Positions 10,561 through 21,590 are shown, counted from the stretch's first letter. The stretch: DNA of 64,000 nt from Emydura subglobosa (GCA_007922225.1 ML679972.1:37766765-37830764), one strand, 5' to 3'. Notes: generated from the sequence alone by a model not told the origin. A program made the numbers and translations.

Positions 10561-11144
10561 GGGACGTGACGCATGTCATCCCACCCAGCTCTGATCCAGC
10601 CCCTCCGCCCCAGCAACCATCACGCCCAACCCCGCAGGTTTGAAGCCTCTTCTGGTAGACCAGCAGCTCAGCCACGCCAGCGACCTCTCAGTCCTCTGAG
10701 CAGGTGAATAGCCCAGAATGCACGGCAGCACGGGCAGGGAGATGTCCCCTCTGCCCTGGGTGCCAGCAGCTGAGCCAGGCTGGGGGAGTGGCGCCGTGAC
10801 CCCTGCCTCGCCCTCCATGTCTGTGCAGCTCCTGGCACCGTGGGGTCAGGCTTAGAGCATCTAAGCGCTACCAGGATTCACATAATAGCCACACACACCA
10901 CAGCACCTCGGCACATTATGGCAGCCCCACGGTAACCGGCAGGTGAGGGTGGGGCGGGGCAGCTGTCATTTAGCAACGCTTCCAGGGGGTGCCCCCACTC
11001 CGGATGCAAAGGGTTCTGGGACGGCTAACGATGGGGCGTGGGATCAAACAAAAACTGGGCAGGGTGCCCAAAATCACCAAACACATGCAATGCACAGACA
11101 TGCCCTGAAACGGGAGGGCAGAGGAAACTCTTTCACTCCCAGCG

Positions 11145-11605
11145 CTTTGCATCCCAAAATCCTCTCAAAGGGCTTCGATCAGACAAGGTCAATGTTGTTA
11201 CCCCCCTCACTCCCCCTACACGCATTTTACAAATGAGGCAGCGGAAGCACAAGGACTGGGAGCGACTCCCCCGAGGCCACAAAGAAAATGCGTGGCAGAG
11301 TCAAGAACAGATCCCAGGAATCGTGGCTCCCAATCCCAGACCCACTTTAACCACTAGATCCCACTCTCCTCACAGAGATGTGCAAAGAACCCAGACATCC
11401 GGCTCACCCTTGCTCCCACCACTAGACCTCACGTCCCTGAGAAACACAGGAAGTCAAGTCCTGTGCTCTAACCACCAGACACCACCTACTGCCCAAAGCT
11501 TGAGAGCGACCCTAGCCACTAGACCCCACACCCCTTGCAGACAGAACTCGGGACTCCTGACTTTTAGTCCCATGCTCTTACCACTAGGCCACTCCACCAG
11601 CACAG
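11145..11605 (-). mobile_element. Reversed SINE with multiplied head, about 4-5 units
   Basis: The tail 'TTTGCATCCCAAAATCCTCTC' and core 'TTTTACAAATGAGGCAGCGG' are followed by repeated blocks of the type 'CCACTAGATCCCACTC', 'CACCACTAGACCTCAC', 'AACCACCAGACACCAC', 'AGCCACTAGACCCCAC' and 'ACCACTAGGCCAC'. The spacing is roughly 45-80 bp, indicating partly deleted tRNA-like head units. Confidence 0.7.
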
Positions 11606-11699
11606 CACATACACCATTGCCAAGCGGAGACCCGTTTGGGTCGGTACAACCCCGCCTCCCCGCCTGGTAAGTTCTCCTTCATTCCTAATCATTGTGACA

Positions 11700-11790
11700 C
11701 ATAGCAGCTGGCACACAAAAGCTTCCACGCTCCACCCCAGAGGTGGCTGCTTTCCAGCAGCCATGCACACAAAGGCAAAAAAGCCTTCAA
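11700..11790 (-). repeat. Dispersed 65-bp repeat, single unit
   Basis: 'CACCCCAGAGGTGGCTGCTTTCCAGCAGCC' has the same order of parts as the two-unit copy at 4440-4560. Confidence 0.55.
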
Positions 11791-12540
11791 GTCACGCAGA
11801 TCTCCCCAGAGGCCAGGTTTTTGGCTGCCGTCTGCAGGAGCCGGGTCAGTACTGGACTGGTGGGTTTGGCCGGCAAGTGCTTTGGAATCCTCCAAGAGAA
11901 AAAAACCCAGATTCTTTGGAAGACGCTGGCAAAGTGCACGTTGGCTGGCTCCACTAGCGGATAACAACCTACTAGAGCCACCAGCTGAGAGTTAGTCCTT
12001 TGGCTTTAGCAGCAGAGACCTGGCGTGCTGAAGGCCCTTGGTTCAAAGCCCTCTGGCTAAGAGTCTAGCAGCCTCCCTCCACCCCTCAGCATGGGTCAAC
12101 TACACCAGTGTGACTCCAGATTGACACCAGTGTGATTTGAACTGTCCCAAACCCGCTCCCAGCCGGGGGATCTGGGAAGGCCAGATCTGGCTTTCGGGCT
12201 CCAAATCTGTTCCCTGGAAGAGCCCCAGAACGGACAAATGCGCGAACAGACCCTCCTCTAAGCTGACTGGCCTGGACGAATAGAGACAGACAGAGCAAGG
12301 GCAGAGCTGAGTTTTCCTTCCTTCCTTCCACGTCTGTGGCTTCTGCTGCGGCAGCCAAGTCTGACCTCAGATGAACTCGGTTTGCTCCAGCTGCCCGGGG
12401 CCGGGGGGGACGCGCTGGGGGTCCGGCCAGTAGCACATGTGCACCCTGCTAGAAGTCAAAGCATGGCCATCGCTGGCTGCATCTGCTGCGGCCGTGGGGG
12501 GAACGGGGCTGGTGGATCTCCAGGACAAGTTACTGCTGCC
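11791..12540. other. No gene recognised
   Basis: The sequence is of mixed composition. A short 'ACACCAGTGTGACTCCAG' repeat near 12099 recurs near 36950. Minus-strand frames around 12086-12436 lack splice or start context that would support them. Confidence 0.35.
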
Positions 12541-12554
12541 TGCCCCAAGCACGC

Positions 12555-12880
12555 TGTGCCAGCCATGGGCACCTGACCCAGACAAGCACCCCATGCTGGG
12601 GTCACCTGATCCACCCCAGCGCCCGGCACCCAGGGGCCACCCAACCCAACCCCTCATGCCAGGGGTCACATGACCTGGGACAGCACGAACCAGCCCAGTG
12701 CCCTGCATCCAAAACTGCCTGACCTGTCCCCATGCCCGGGTCCTCCCAGCCTAACCCAGCACATGGCTCCATCCAACCCAGCACCTCACACCCAGGGCCC
12801 CCGACCTTGTACCCAGTAGCCCACCAACAGTCTCCCAACATCCCCATGCTTGGGAGGGGGCCCCAACACGCACCTGGGCC
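12555..12880 (+). repeat. Degenerate C-rich minisatellite, about 34-50 bp units
   Basis: Repeated variants of 'CCTGACCCAGACAAGCACCC', 'CCAGCGCCCGGCACCCAGGG' and 'CCAACCCAGCACCTCACACC' give a run of Pro/His/Met-rich frames with no protein-like features. Confidence 0.55.
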
Positions 12881-13129
12881 CCAACACTTACTCACAGAGA
12901 TCTTCTGGGGTTAAGTCTCCCCATCTGCTTGCTTTAATTATTTAAATGCAAGGGAATGAGACAGATGGAGGGACACGCGGTGAGACAGATTTTTCCGGTC
13001 CCGCTCCCGGACCCCGTCGGAAAGTAGCTTCCTCCCAAGAACGGTAGCTCTTGGCACTGCCAAGCCCCACCCTTAACAGCCTGCTCAACCATTGCCACTG
13101 ATTTTCTATCACCCCTCCTGGGAATGGCA

Positions 13130-13490
13130 CCATGAGCCTGGCACAGCACAGGGTTCAAGTCATAGATTTTAAAGCCAGAAGGGGAATACAGAAGAGGAGG
13201 GGCAGATTTCACATCCATGTGGCGCGCTGGCGAGACCGAGACGGGAATAGTGCAGTCCATTCTGGAATCCGTGCTTTAAAAGGGATGTTACAAAACTGGG
13301 ACGGGTGCAAAAAAGAGCTGCAGAAAGGTTCCACATCTGGAAACCCAAAGAGCTGCAGAAAGGTTCCACATCTGGAAACCCTGCCTCACAGTCAGAGGTT
13401 AAAGAAGCTGGGGCAAATTTATAAAAAAGATTGCATCCCAGTGGGGGCTGCATTACAGTGGCAGGTGAAGCAAATCCTGTCTACAGAGTG
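13130..13490 (+). mobile_element. LINE (CR1-like) 3' fragment with a perfect 35-bp duplication
   Basis: 'GTTACAAAACTGGGACGG' to 'AGGTTAAAGAAGCTGGGGCA' resembles a CR1-type 3' coding edge. Inside it, 'AGAGCTGCAGAAAGGTTCCA' starts at 13314 and again at 13349, and the 35-bp unit is repeated without mismatch. The duplication therefore looks much younger than the element. A short reversed CR1 terminus-like piece, 'ATAGATTTTAAAGCCAGAAG', lies at about 13162. Confidence 0.55.
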
Positions 13491-13544
13491 TTGATTTCTG
13501 ACCAAAGCCAAGGGAAGGCCCAGGTTCTCAGTTCCCCTGCCCCT

Positions 13545-13770
13545 GCGGTGGAAGCAGGGATGGGGGGGTGGCTTTAAGACCCGTTGGCACCTCATTGTCT
13601 GGTCCTCAATGTCAGCTAGAGCAGCCTTGGAGCTGCTCTAACTCACGATTCACCCCACTGTGGGCCCTAGCAAATAGCCCCAGTGCAGGGCAATCCAGCC
13701 ATGCCCCCAATCGCCCCCTAAGCTGGGGGGTGGGAGCAGGATCCTAGCACCAACTCCATCCCAGCTGGGG
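13545..13770 (+). repeat. Dispersed hairpin repeat 'R1', copy 3
   Basis: 'GGGGTGGCTTTAAGACCCGT', then 'GTCAGCTAGAGCAGCCTTGG', then 'AGCTGCTCTAACTCACG' reproduce the order of copy 1 with the hairpin intact. Confidence 0.6.
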
Positions 13771-14735
13771 AGACTCCTGTGCAGTGGGAGATCATAGCTC
13801 GCATCTCCCCAGTCTTGAGATCCTCCCTCCACCCCCGCATTCATTATTCAGGCCCGTCCAAGTCAGAGATCCCACCCACGCCCAGCCATCATATCCCCCC
13901 TCCCCAGCCACCAGACCCACCTACCTACCTTTCCTGAAAGCCTGGCTCGCTTGACCCATTTAACCCCTCCCTCCCCCCGGTGCCTGAGCCCCCCAGCTCA
14001 AGCTGCAGCAAACCCTTGCAGACACTTTTCTGGGCAGTGGGGAACCCCCACAAGCTGAAACGGGCTCCAAGGAATCAACCACACGCAGCAACCCCAAAGG
14101 CTGGGCATGAGGGGCCTTCAGTGGGGCTGTATAGACCATGACTCCAAGATACCCCAGGGCTGGGCGCTGTAGGGCCATATGGCCTGGATGAAGGGCTGGG
14201 CGGAGCACAGAGAACGACCCTGTACGGGAAAGGGACATTTCATCTCTAGGTTCCACCCTAAAGAAGGAGCTGGGGGGGGATGGGGAATGCACAGTGCTGC
14301 CCTCTGCTGGATGGAACTGGAACTGCTCTGCTGAGTGTCAGAGCCCCTCTGCAGCCAGCAGCTGCTGGAGATTCTCCTTGAGCTCAAGTGGCCTAGGCCC
14401 AGGCTCTGTCCCCTGCAGGCTGTGAAGTTCTGGGTGGGCTGTGGGTCTATCACCTGGGGGGTTTGAAGTGGGGGTGAAGGAAGGTGGGAGAGAGAGGGCA
14501 GGGCTGGCCCCAGCCTGGGTAGCTAAGCTATTTAGGGTCCTTTGGGAACCAAAGCTGCTGGGTTGTCCCAGCTTCATTTCCGACCCACATGCGTGGGGCA
14601 GACGTTTGGCCTCTCTGCTGGAGCAGGCCCAGCCGATCCAGGGGTGGGGAGCATGGTTAGGGACGTCAGGCCAGAACAGGGGGAGCATCCTCCGAACGCC
14701 TCTAGCCCATCAGGAAAGGCCCTAGGGGCATCACC
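13771..14735. other. No gene recognised
   Basis: GC-rich sequence with no clear repeat. 'GTGCTGCCCTCTGCTGGATG' near 14292 is a word common in vertebrate repeats, but I could not place it in a family. Confidence 0.35.
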
Positions 14736-15640
14736 CCTCTCTGCCCCCCCCACGCTGAGCCCCCTCCTCCCCCGCGCTGCATTCCCATTGTCTCATGACC
14801 TCCACCCTATGCAGAATCCCTGCTCCCCTAGCACTCACTGCCCTGCCACAAAGATCTCCCCTCACCCCCCCCCCTGCACTGAGACCACCCCTACACGACC
14901 TCCACCCTGCTGGATTCGGACCCCCTCCCCCGGCAGGCCCCATTACCTGCACCACACACACAGCCCCTCCTAGGACTGCCCATCCCCCGCATTCAGAACC
15001 ATCCCGCCCCAGGACGGACCCTCCCGCCCCCGATCTCCCACAGCAGCTCTCCCATCCCAGTACACAGCCCCCCCGCCGAAAGAGATCCCCCCTAGATCTC
15101 TCAGACCAGCCCCCCCTCCCCCAACATGACCCCCCCCCCCGAGCCAGGGACCCCCCCCTCCCCGGAGCCGGCTCGGGCGCCCCGTCCCCGCAGCCCCGAC
15201 ACACAAAGACCGCCCGGCTCCTGCACCCCGCAGCCGAGAAACTTTTCCCGGCCCGTGCGTGTGTGTGTGTGACACACTCTGTGTGTGTGTATGTGTGTGT
15301 GTGTGTCACACGCTTTCCAGCTGGGCCGTGGCTGCCCCGGCTCCCCAGTGCCCCCCACCAACCGGACTCACCTCCCCAGCTAGGCGGCGGCGGCGCTCCC
15401 GGGGCCCGGGCGGGCTGGGATCCCGGCACAGAGCGCGGCGGCGGCGGGCGCTCGGCCGGCGGCCCAACCCCTCAGCTCCGCTGGGGGCCAGGGGAGCAGC
15501 GGCAGCCATGCGGAGGGGCCGCCAGGGTGTGCGAGCGAGGGACGGCCCCGGCCGGGTGTGGGTGTGTGTGTGTGTGTGTGTGTGCTGCGCGCGCACAACT
15601 CGAGTCGGCTCCGTGATCGGTGCGCAGCGCTCGCTGTGTG
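14736..15640. promoter_or_regulatory. C-rich tract and CpG-rich island, probable promoter
   Basis: 14740-15160 is a C-rich tract with several runs of C. From about 15160 to 15600 CpG is dense (for example GCGGCGGCGGGCGCTCGG near 15430), unlike almost all of the window. The island includes the candidate minus-strand exon at 15372-15509 and is bordered by GT/CA tracts at 15256-15310 and from 15550. CpG density of this kind usually marks a promoter. Direction is inferred from the donor site on the minus strand only. Confidence 0.5.
15372..15509 (-). CDS. Possible first coding exon of an unrecognised gene
   Basis: On the minus strand an ATG (15509) with G at +4 opens 46 codons beginning MAAAAPLAPSGAEGLGRR, then Arg/Pro-rich, and ends exactly at a consensus splice donor, GAG|GTGAGT (intron from 15371 downward). 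Ala-rich starts are typical of first exons in CpG islands. Against it, the -3 base is C, an upstream in-frame start exists only in CA-repeat sequence, and no downstream exon could be identified between 1 and 15.3 kb. The same segment could be a 5' untranslated exon. I do not recognise the protein. Confidence 0.35.
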
Positions 15641-16075
15641 TGTGCACAGCTAAGAAATCGGAGTGTGGGGGTGTGAGCGGCTAACAACTCTGGGTGTGGG
15701 TGTGCACGGCTAACAAATCTGTCCCTGTGTGTGTGAGCAGCAGCTAACAACTCTGGGTGTGTGAGCGTGCAGCTAACCGAGCTGTGTGGTGTGTGTGTGT
15801 GTAAGCAACAAACAGAGGTGCGGGTGTGTGCAGCTAACAAATCTGTGTAACTGTGTGTGCGTGTGCAGCTAACAGAGCTGTGTGTGTGCAGCTAACAAAT
15901 CCCTGTGTGTGTGTGTGCAGCTAAAGAGCTAGGCTTTGTGTGTAACTATAAATCTGTGTGTGTGTAACCACAGCTCTGTGCTGCTGTGTGTGATTACAGA
16001 TCGGTGAGTAACTTCAGATCTCTCTGCTCTGTTTGTGTAACTACAGATCTCTGTGTGTGTGTGTGTGCAGGATTT
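15550..16075 (+). repeat. Compound GT repeat with a 'CAGCTAACAAATCTGTG' unit
   Basis: GT runs alternate with 'GCAGCTAACAAATCTG'-type spacers at least eight times, as a variable-length tandem repeat of about 25-45 bp. It lies just upstream of the possible minus-strand exon, so length changes could affect that promoter if it is real. Confidence 0.75.
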
Positions 16076-16525
16076 AACAGCTTCCCCCTCCAGCACAAAC
16101 TGCCTGAGTCGCTTTTCCTTCTTTCCAAGCCATACACAAAAGTCCCTCAGGTCCAAGCTTTCAACTCCTTTCTTTGGATCCAGTTGATAGAGAGAAGGGG
16201 GGAGAGAATGGAAGGAGCTGCAGATCTTGGAGAGAGAAAAATATATCTGCAGAGGCCAGCCAGCACCAGAGCCCAGCTGGGAGGGGATGGAGGGGCTAAT
16301 GGATGCCGAGTTGAAATGTTGGAGGCTGGGTTGGGACTCAGGGGGGGGATGAACAAGCAAAAATTCTCTCACACTCACTTCTGCTGGACAATTTCCTGTT
16401 CACAGGCAGATGTACTGCTGGGTTTTTAACCCCTTCCTTACAGGATTCTAAGTGGGAGAGACCTTACACACACACACACCATGGCTACAACCCCCGCAGC
16501 AGATCACACACACACACAGTTTGTA

Positions 16526-16937
16526 GACTTGGAAGGGTTAGAGTTTGGTCAGAAACCATCAATTTCACCTTGCACAAGCAAACCCATGAAAAAATATTTC
16601 CATCAGATGATAATTGAAATGTACAGAGAAGCAAGGTTAGAAAAGTGCTGATTGGGAACTTAATGAGTTTGATTTGAGGGCGTTCACTTTGTACATTTTA
16701 ACATGGGATGTCGACAATTTGTGTTTTAACGGTTATGAGGCTTTAAGTTTTTCACTCTCAACGTCTCCTGTCATTAAATAATAGGCGGACCCACCACTGT
16801 GATTCCCTCCCATAAGTTCCCATAACTGTGAACATTTAAATCAATAAAAATTGAAGGGGAAAAAAAAGGCTTAAAAATTAACATCAATATTATCCACTGA
16901 AATTATTTAAAAAATCCAATTCTGCCCAGCCTAGTTC
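16526..16937 (+). mobile_element. AT-rich MITE-like element, copy A (full length)
   Basis: The element starts 'AGACTTGGAAGGGTTAGAG' and ends 'CCAATTCTGCCCAGCCT', which are imperfect inverted ends. Inside are 'TTTGATTTGAGGGCG', 'CCTGTCATTAAATAATA' and 'AAATTATTTAAAAAATCC', shared with copies at 30561-31197 and 46781-47045. No coding capacity. I cannot name the family. Confidence 0.6.
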
Positions 16938-17089
16938 TCTGATAGGATGCACAATTTTCTCTTTGGACCCTTGGGTTAATTGCAACTAGCAAACATTTGT
17001 ACTGACTCTGCACTAGCCTCTACAATCATTAATTCACATTGGCTCAAACACAACTAAAGAGATCCTCACATGCTTAATATTGTCCCTAG

Positions 17090-17437
17090 AGTGAGTTGAA
17101 AGATCCAATTTTATTTCAGCAAAAAAATTCAAACAAACAATTTTGGCTGATGCTTTTGGCCAAAAATTTCAATTTTTGTCAACGACAAAATCCCAAATGA
17201 GACTTTTTGGTTCACTCCGAATCGACGCTTTCATTGACTGTCAGACTGAAATGTTCATTTCCTTCTGATTTTCAAAACATACATTGCAATGAAAATATGG
17301 ATTTGAAATGAAACGAAGTTTGGGGGGGCAGGGTTGTGTGATGAAAGTTCAAAAGTTTTGTCTACATCAAAGAGTTTTCACAAAACATTTTGAGTTGGAC
17401 TGGACAAAAATTCAGTCCAAAAATTTCAACTAGCTCT
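17090..17437. repeat. AT-rich 'TTTTTGTCAACGAC / AAAATTTC' repeat
   Basis: 'GCCAAAAATTTCAATTTTTG' and 'CAAAAATTTCAACTAGC' are near-repeats within a stretch of frequent AAAA/TTTT words. Similar stretches lie at 35.0, 39.4 and 63.9 kb. Confidence 0.4.
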
Positions 17438-17665
17438 AATTATCACAGTAGCATCTGGAGGCACTAACTCAGATCAGGGCCCCATTGTGCCAGGTGCTGC
17501 ACAGACACAAAGTATACAAATATACAAAGGACAGAAAGGGAAACTGAGGCACGGAGCAGGGACATGACTTACCCAAGATCACCCAGCAGGCCAGGGGCAG
17601 AGCTGGAAACAGAACCCAAGTCCTACTCCAGTACTCTATGCGGTAGCCCACACTTCCTCCGCTGG
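17438..17665 (-). mobile_element. Full-length reversed SINE (MIR-type)
   Basis: The copy reads tail to head: 'CACAGTAGCATCTGGAGGC', 'GGCCCCATTGTGCCAGGTGC', core 'AAAGGGAAACTGAGGCACGG', 'ACCCAAGATCACCCAGCAGG', then 'GAACCCAAGTCCTACTCCAG' in the head. This is one of the best templates in the window for the family. Confidence 0.75.
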
Positions 17666-17959
17666 AATTTGCAGTCATGCCACTAAACAGGTTAAAAATT
17701 CAAAGGTTAGCAAAGCCTCACCCCTCACTGAATGGTGGCCGTGGGCTGCAAAAGCAACCAGGCAACCCAAGCCGGGTAGTGTCAAAAAGAAAAGGAAAGA
17801 AAAGGAAGAGAGTCAAGTGAAAAAAGGGAGGTGTGAAAAGCACTACAGCAGAGACGACAGAACAACCAGGTTGGGAACACCCACCCAGCTCTCCCGACAC
17901 AAAACGGCGGGTGCAATTCTGGATGGAGAACACACCACCTGCTCAGTTACACTGAGCAC

Positions 17960-18130
17960 TGCGGGAATACCTAAAGACCTCCACCCAAATCGGGAGAGTG
18001 TTCAGAGACAAGGCAGTCAGAAGGGAGGATTGCTCAGCCTGTTTTCCAACTGGGGAAACTGAGGCACAGAGCCAGGCAAGAGCCAGATTTCCCAGGGCTT
18101 GACACCCACAACCAAAATTGCCGAGCATCC
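17960..18130 (-). mobile_element. Reversed SINE, partial
   Basis: 'CAACTGGGGAAACTGAGGCA' at 18047 is the core. The head is lost. Confidence 0.55.
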
Positions 18131-18780
18131 GACAGACTGAGTTGTTTTGAAGGGAAAAAATCAAGGCCCAAGTACCATTGGGGGGGGGGAGGAGGGCTGT
18201 GGCAGACCGGGGAACAGAACCCCCAACCCACCCAGTAGAAAGCCTTTACGATTGTTGAACTGCTGACTGCAGAGTTATCTGATATCTCTGGGATAGAGCC
18301 CCCTGGCTCCTTCCCACCCAGCCTGGCTGACAAGTCAGTGATGCTATGGGAGAAAGGACCCATTCAAGGCTGCTGAATCACTCAAACTACCTCAGCTTGG
18401 AGTCCGAGGGTTTGTCCTCCACGGGAGGGGGACGAATTGGCTGGCCTAGTAAGTGGGGCATGTCTATTGCGCTATAGCCTAGCTCGCCCCGGCATCACTG
18501 CCAAAGTGGAGTGAGCATTCTGGAGTAGAGTGTATGAACAGGAGACTCTTCCCCCAGGCCTCGCCAGAGCAGGATAATTATTCCAGTGTGGCTATGCCCA
18601 TCCTTTTCCACATGTAGACAAGTTCTTACTTGCCTCCAGCAGCCCAAGGGTGGGTTGCTAGTGACACTTGCTTCCAGCAATTATCGACTGATGATCATCA
18701 GGCATGGAGATGGGGGGAGGCAAGTTTACTGAACCCTTCCCACCCCTCCGGAGAAGACGAATGAACCATACTTTAGCTCT
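18131..18780. other. No gene recognised
   Basis: Unique-looking sequence with a G-run at 18180-18190. I see no splice-bounded frame. Confidence 0.35.
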
Positions 18781-18784
18781 TTCA

Positions 18785-19085
18785 CCTGAAGATTTCAAAG
18801 CACTTGACAGATTATTATTGTTTATTTTTATTACGATAGGATCAAGGAACCCCATGTGTAACCAGGGCCCCATTGTGCCAGGCGCTGTACATCTTTATGG
18901 CTATTAGGTATATTATGGTAGCACCTAGGTGCCCCAGTAATGGCCCAGGCTCCCATTGTCCCAGGTGCTGTACATTTTTATGGCCGGTAGGTGTATTACG
19001 TTAGCACGTAGGCACCCCAGTCGTGGCCCAGGCCCCCATTGTGCCAGGCACTGTACAAACAGACACCCCTTGTCCCAGTGATCCA
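18785..19085 (-). repeat. SINE tail module in three tandem copies (reversed)
   Basis: Three blocks of 'CCATTGTGCCAGGCGCTGTAC' type occur at about 18870, 18954 and 19036. Each is preceded by a 'TAGCACCTAGG'-type block and separated by 'TATGGCYRKTAGGTRTATTA'-like sequence. The period is about 83 bp. Confidence 0.7.
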
Positions 19086-19510
19086 AGTCTGCCCAACCTC
19101 CTGGTCCAAGCCCAGGTGACTAGTCTGAGCCACTGCCTGTGTGGCAAAGTCCACGCTGCTATTCTTAGCACGCTAGCTGGAGTAGACCCAGCGCAAGTCT
19201 GTCTCCCTGGGCAGGAGGCTCCCAGATGCAGTGTACCCGGAGAGACAGCTGGGAGGAGCTGCTGAGAAGCAAAGCGTCTGCCTCTGGAAGGAACCTGGGG
19301 CAAAGCTTTTGGGTCAGGGAAGCAGGCTGAAGACAGCGTGCGTGGGGCTGTGAGCGAAAGGAGCTGTTTCCCGCTATTGGATTCCTTCCGCGTTCAGAGA
19401 CTCAGGACTTCACACGTTCTTTGAAAATGGACAGAACTGCATCCAAGGAATAGCCGACTGTCACCAATTTCTGCTCCCAGCAGGAACACCCACAGGGCCC
19501 TCAACTTTGA
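19086..19510. other. No gene recognised
   Basis: Mixed-composition sequence between SINE copies. No supported frame. Confidence 0.3.
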
Positions 19511-20085
19511 CTAGCTGCTTGGGTCAAAAGGGGCAACAGTGTTGTTAACCTCATTTCACAGATGGGGAAACTGAGGATCAGAGAGAAATGGAAAGAAGCT
19601 GCCCCCAAGTTCACACAGCAGAGCTGGGAATAGAACCCATGAGTTGTGGTTTCCAGTTCCTCTTCTTTAGCTATTTCTCAGAGCAGGGGACAGAAACCAA
19701 AAGTCCTGACTTCCAGTCCCCCCACTTAAACCCCCACTTCCCTCCTGGAGCTGGGAATAGAACCCAAGAGCCCTGATGCTCAGGCCTCCTCTAATCACAA
19801 GACCGACCTTCTCCGTCTAGCTCATGGACCACAGATCATCACCCCACGTAGATGGTTGCTGCTTTTGAATCATGCTTCTAGTAACTGGTGTGAAAGAAGA
19901 ACCACCCTGAGGTTCGTACTCCTGGTAGGTCTCAGGGCACTTCACCAAGAAGGTCAGTATCATTATCACTGTTTTACAGAAGAGGAAACTGAGGCACAGA
20001 GCAGAAATTTGTCCAAGGTCACCCAGCTGAACCAGTAATAGAACCCACAGCTTCAGAGTCTCAGCCCACCACGCCATTCCTCGGC
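19510..20085 (-). mobile_element. Two reversed SINEs, the first with multiplied head
   Basis: The core 'GATGGGGAAACTGAGGATCA' (19562) is followed by three head-like units with 'GAATAGAACCCATGAG', 'GACAGAAACCAAAAGTCC' and 'GAATAGAACCCAAGAGCC'. A second copy has its core 'AGAGGAAACTGAGGCACAG' at 19981 and a head ending near 20080. Confidence 0.7.
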
Positions 20086-20439
20086 CACGCAGCTGTGCAT
20101 GGGGCTGATAGCTGGCTCCCTCCGCATGTTGCTTGCACCCCCGGGGGTTGGTTTTAAATCTGTAGCCAGGGAAATGTGCAGAAGCATCAGGGCCAGGAGT
20201 CGTAAATCAACAAAATGTTGCAAAATCCTGGCCCACCCTTGTCCCAGAAAGTCAGCCCTGCGGAGTGTGTGATGCATGCAACAGCATTGCCTAAATGAGG
20301 CAATTCCCCTCCAGCTCTCCCCACCCCCAAAGCTGGGTTCAGGATCTCCCGGCGGTGGGGAGGTGTGTCAGAGCATCTCATGTTGTCACACAGAAGAGGG
20401 TAGAAGCGTTGCAGTGTGGAATTGAACCATCCCCGCTGG

Positions 20440-20570
20440 ATCTACGCCCTGGTGACAAAGCCTCTTCCACTCCAATTCCTAGACCCTGCTCCCCTCCCAC
20501 TGCTGGGAATGGAACCCAGGAGTCCAGGCTCCTTTGTCTGTCTTTCCATCATCATAATCAATATGCAGAG
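20440..20570 (-). repeat. SINE head unit (reversed)
   Basis: 'CCTAGACCCTGCTCCCCTCC' and 'GGAATGGAACCCAGGAGTCC' form one head unit. Confidence 0.55.
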
Positions 20571-20734
20571 GAGAAGTCCCCAGCCCCAAACCAAATCCGA
20601 TTTGCCCTGGGACCGTGCCCTTGGGGCTCTCATGGAACTGGAGTTAGGTGGGGTTTTATTCACTTCTTTTGTTAAAAATTGCTTTTGTTTAGAAGGATCC
20701 CAAACGATTCCAAGGCCTGATGGAGCCGTGGGAG

Positions 20735-21060
20735 CCCTGTGAATGCATGTGTTTGTACGCACATGTGCGTGTGCCTGTCTTCATGTGCATATGCATCTGT
20801 TTGCATTTACGTGTTTGGGTTTATATGTTTGAATGGGCATCTGTGCGCGCATCTGTGTGCGTGTTTTCATCCACACATGTGCTTGCATGTATGTGCGTGT
20901 GCACATGCACGTGTAATTGTGTGAGTTTGCGTGTTTGAATGCACGTGTGTGTATGTGTGTTGTTTGCATATTTGCATGCACATATGTGCACGCTGGTGTT
21001 TGGAGGGACGTGTGTGTGTGTGTGCTCATGCGCATATGTTTGCATGCATGCCTGTGAGCC
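20735..21060. repeat. Alternating purine-pyrimidine GT/CA/AT tract
   Basis: More than 300 bp are made almost entirely of TG, CA, CG and TA steps ('GTGTGCACATGCACGTG' and similar). This is a degenerate compound microsatellite with Z-DNA-forming potential. Open frames on both strands are Cys/Val-rich or His/Thr-rich artefacts. Confidence 0.75.
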
Positions 21061-21224
21061 TCCACTCTGCAGAACCAGAGCTTCCCGGCAAAGGTGTGGC
21101 TGGAAAGCTCCTGCCTGAGAGAGACGGGGGAGAGGGAATAATTCTCAAATTGCCCAGAGTCCCATTCATGAGGGGAGACCACCACTACTGGCTTGGAAGG
21201 GCACTAAAGGAAGGACAACAATAG

Positions 21225-21590
21225 CACAACAGTGACCTTGGTTATACTTGTTTGTAATGGCACCATATTAACCTTGGTTATACTGTTCCTATTGACCTTG
21301 GTCATACTGGTCTGTAATGGCACAATATTGACCTTGGTTATACTGGTCCATACTGGCACAATATTGACCTTGGCTATACTGGTCCGTAATGGCACAATAT
21401 TGATCTCAGTTACACTAGTTTGTAATGGCACAACATGGCCCTTGGTTACACTGGTCCTTAAGGGTACAATATTGACCTTGGTTACTCTACAGTGTGCCCC
21501 CACCATAGAATGCCGACACTGGTCTGTAACAGCACACTGTTGACCTCGGCTCCCTAGGTCTGAATAGCATATTGTTGACCTTGGCACTTG
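21225..21590 (+). repeat. 36-bp minisatellite, about 10 units
   Basis: The unit reads roughly 'ATTGACCTTGGTTATACTGG' followed by 'TCYGTAATGGCACAAT'. Because 36 is a multiple of three, the array keeps one frame open on + (103 codons, 12-residue period LTLVILVCNGTI) and one on - (145 codons, 12-residue period around NIVPLRTSITKV). Units diverge toward both ends, and a stray unit lies at 21947-21975. There is no start or splice context to suggest translation. Confidence 0.8.

Noticed and set aside
14731..15616. Overlapping 232- and 273-codon frames on opposite strands
   Set aside because: They are made of C/G runs and CA/GT repeats in the CpG-rich island, giving Gly/Arg- or Pro-rich low complexity only.
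20739..21045. Cys/Val-rich and His/Thr-rich frames
   Set aside because: Direct products of alternating GT/CA sequence.
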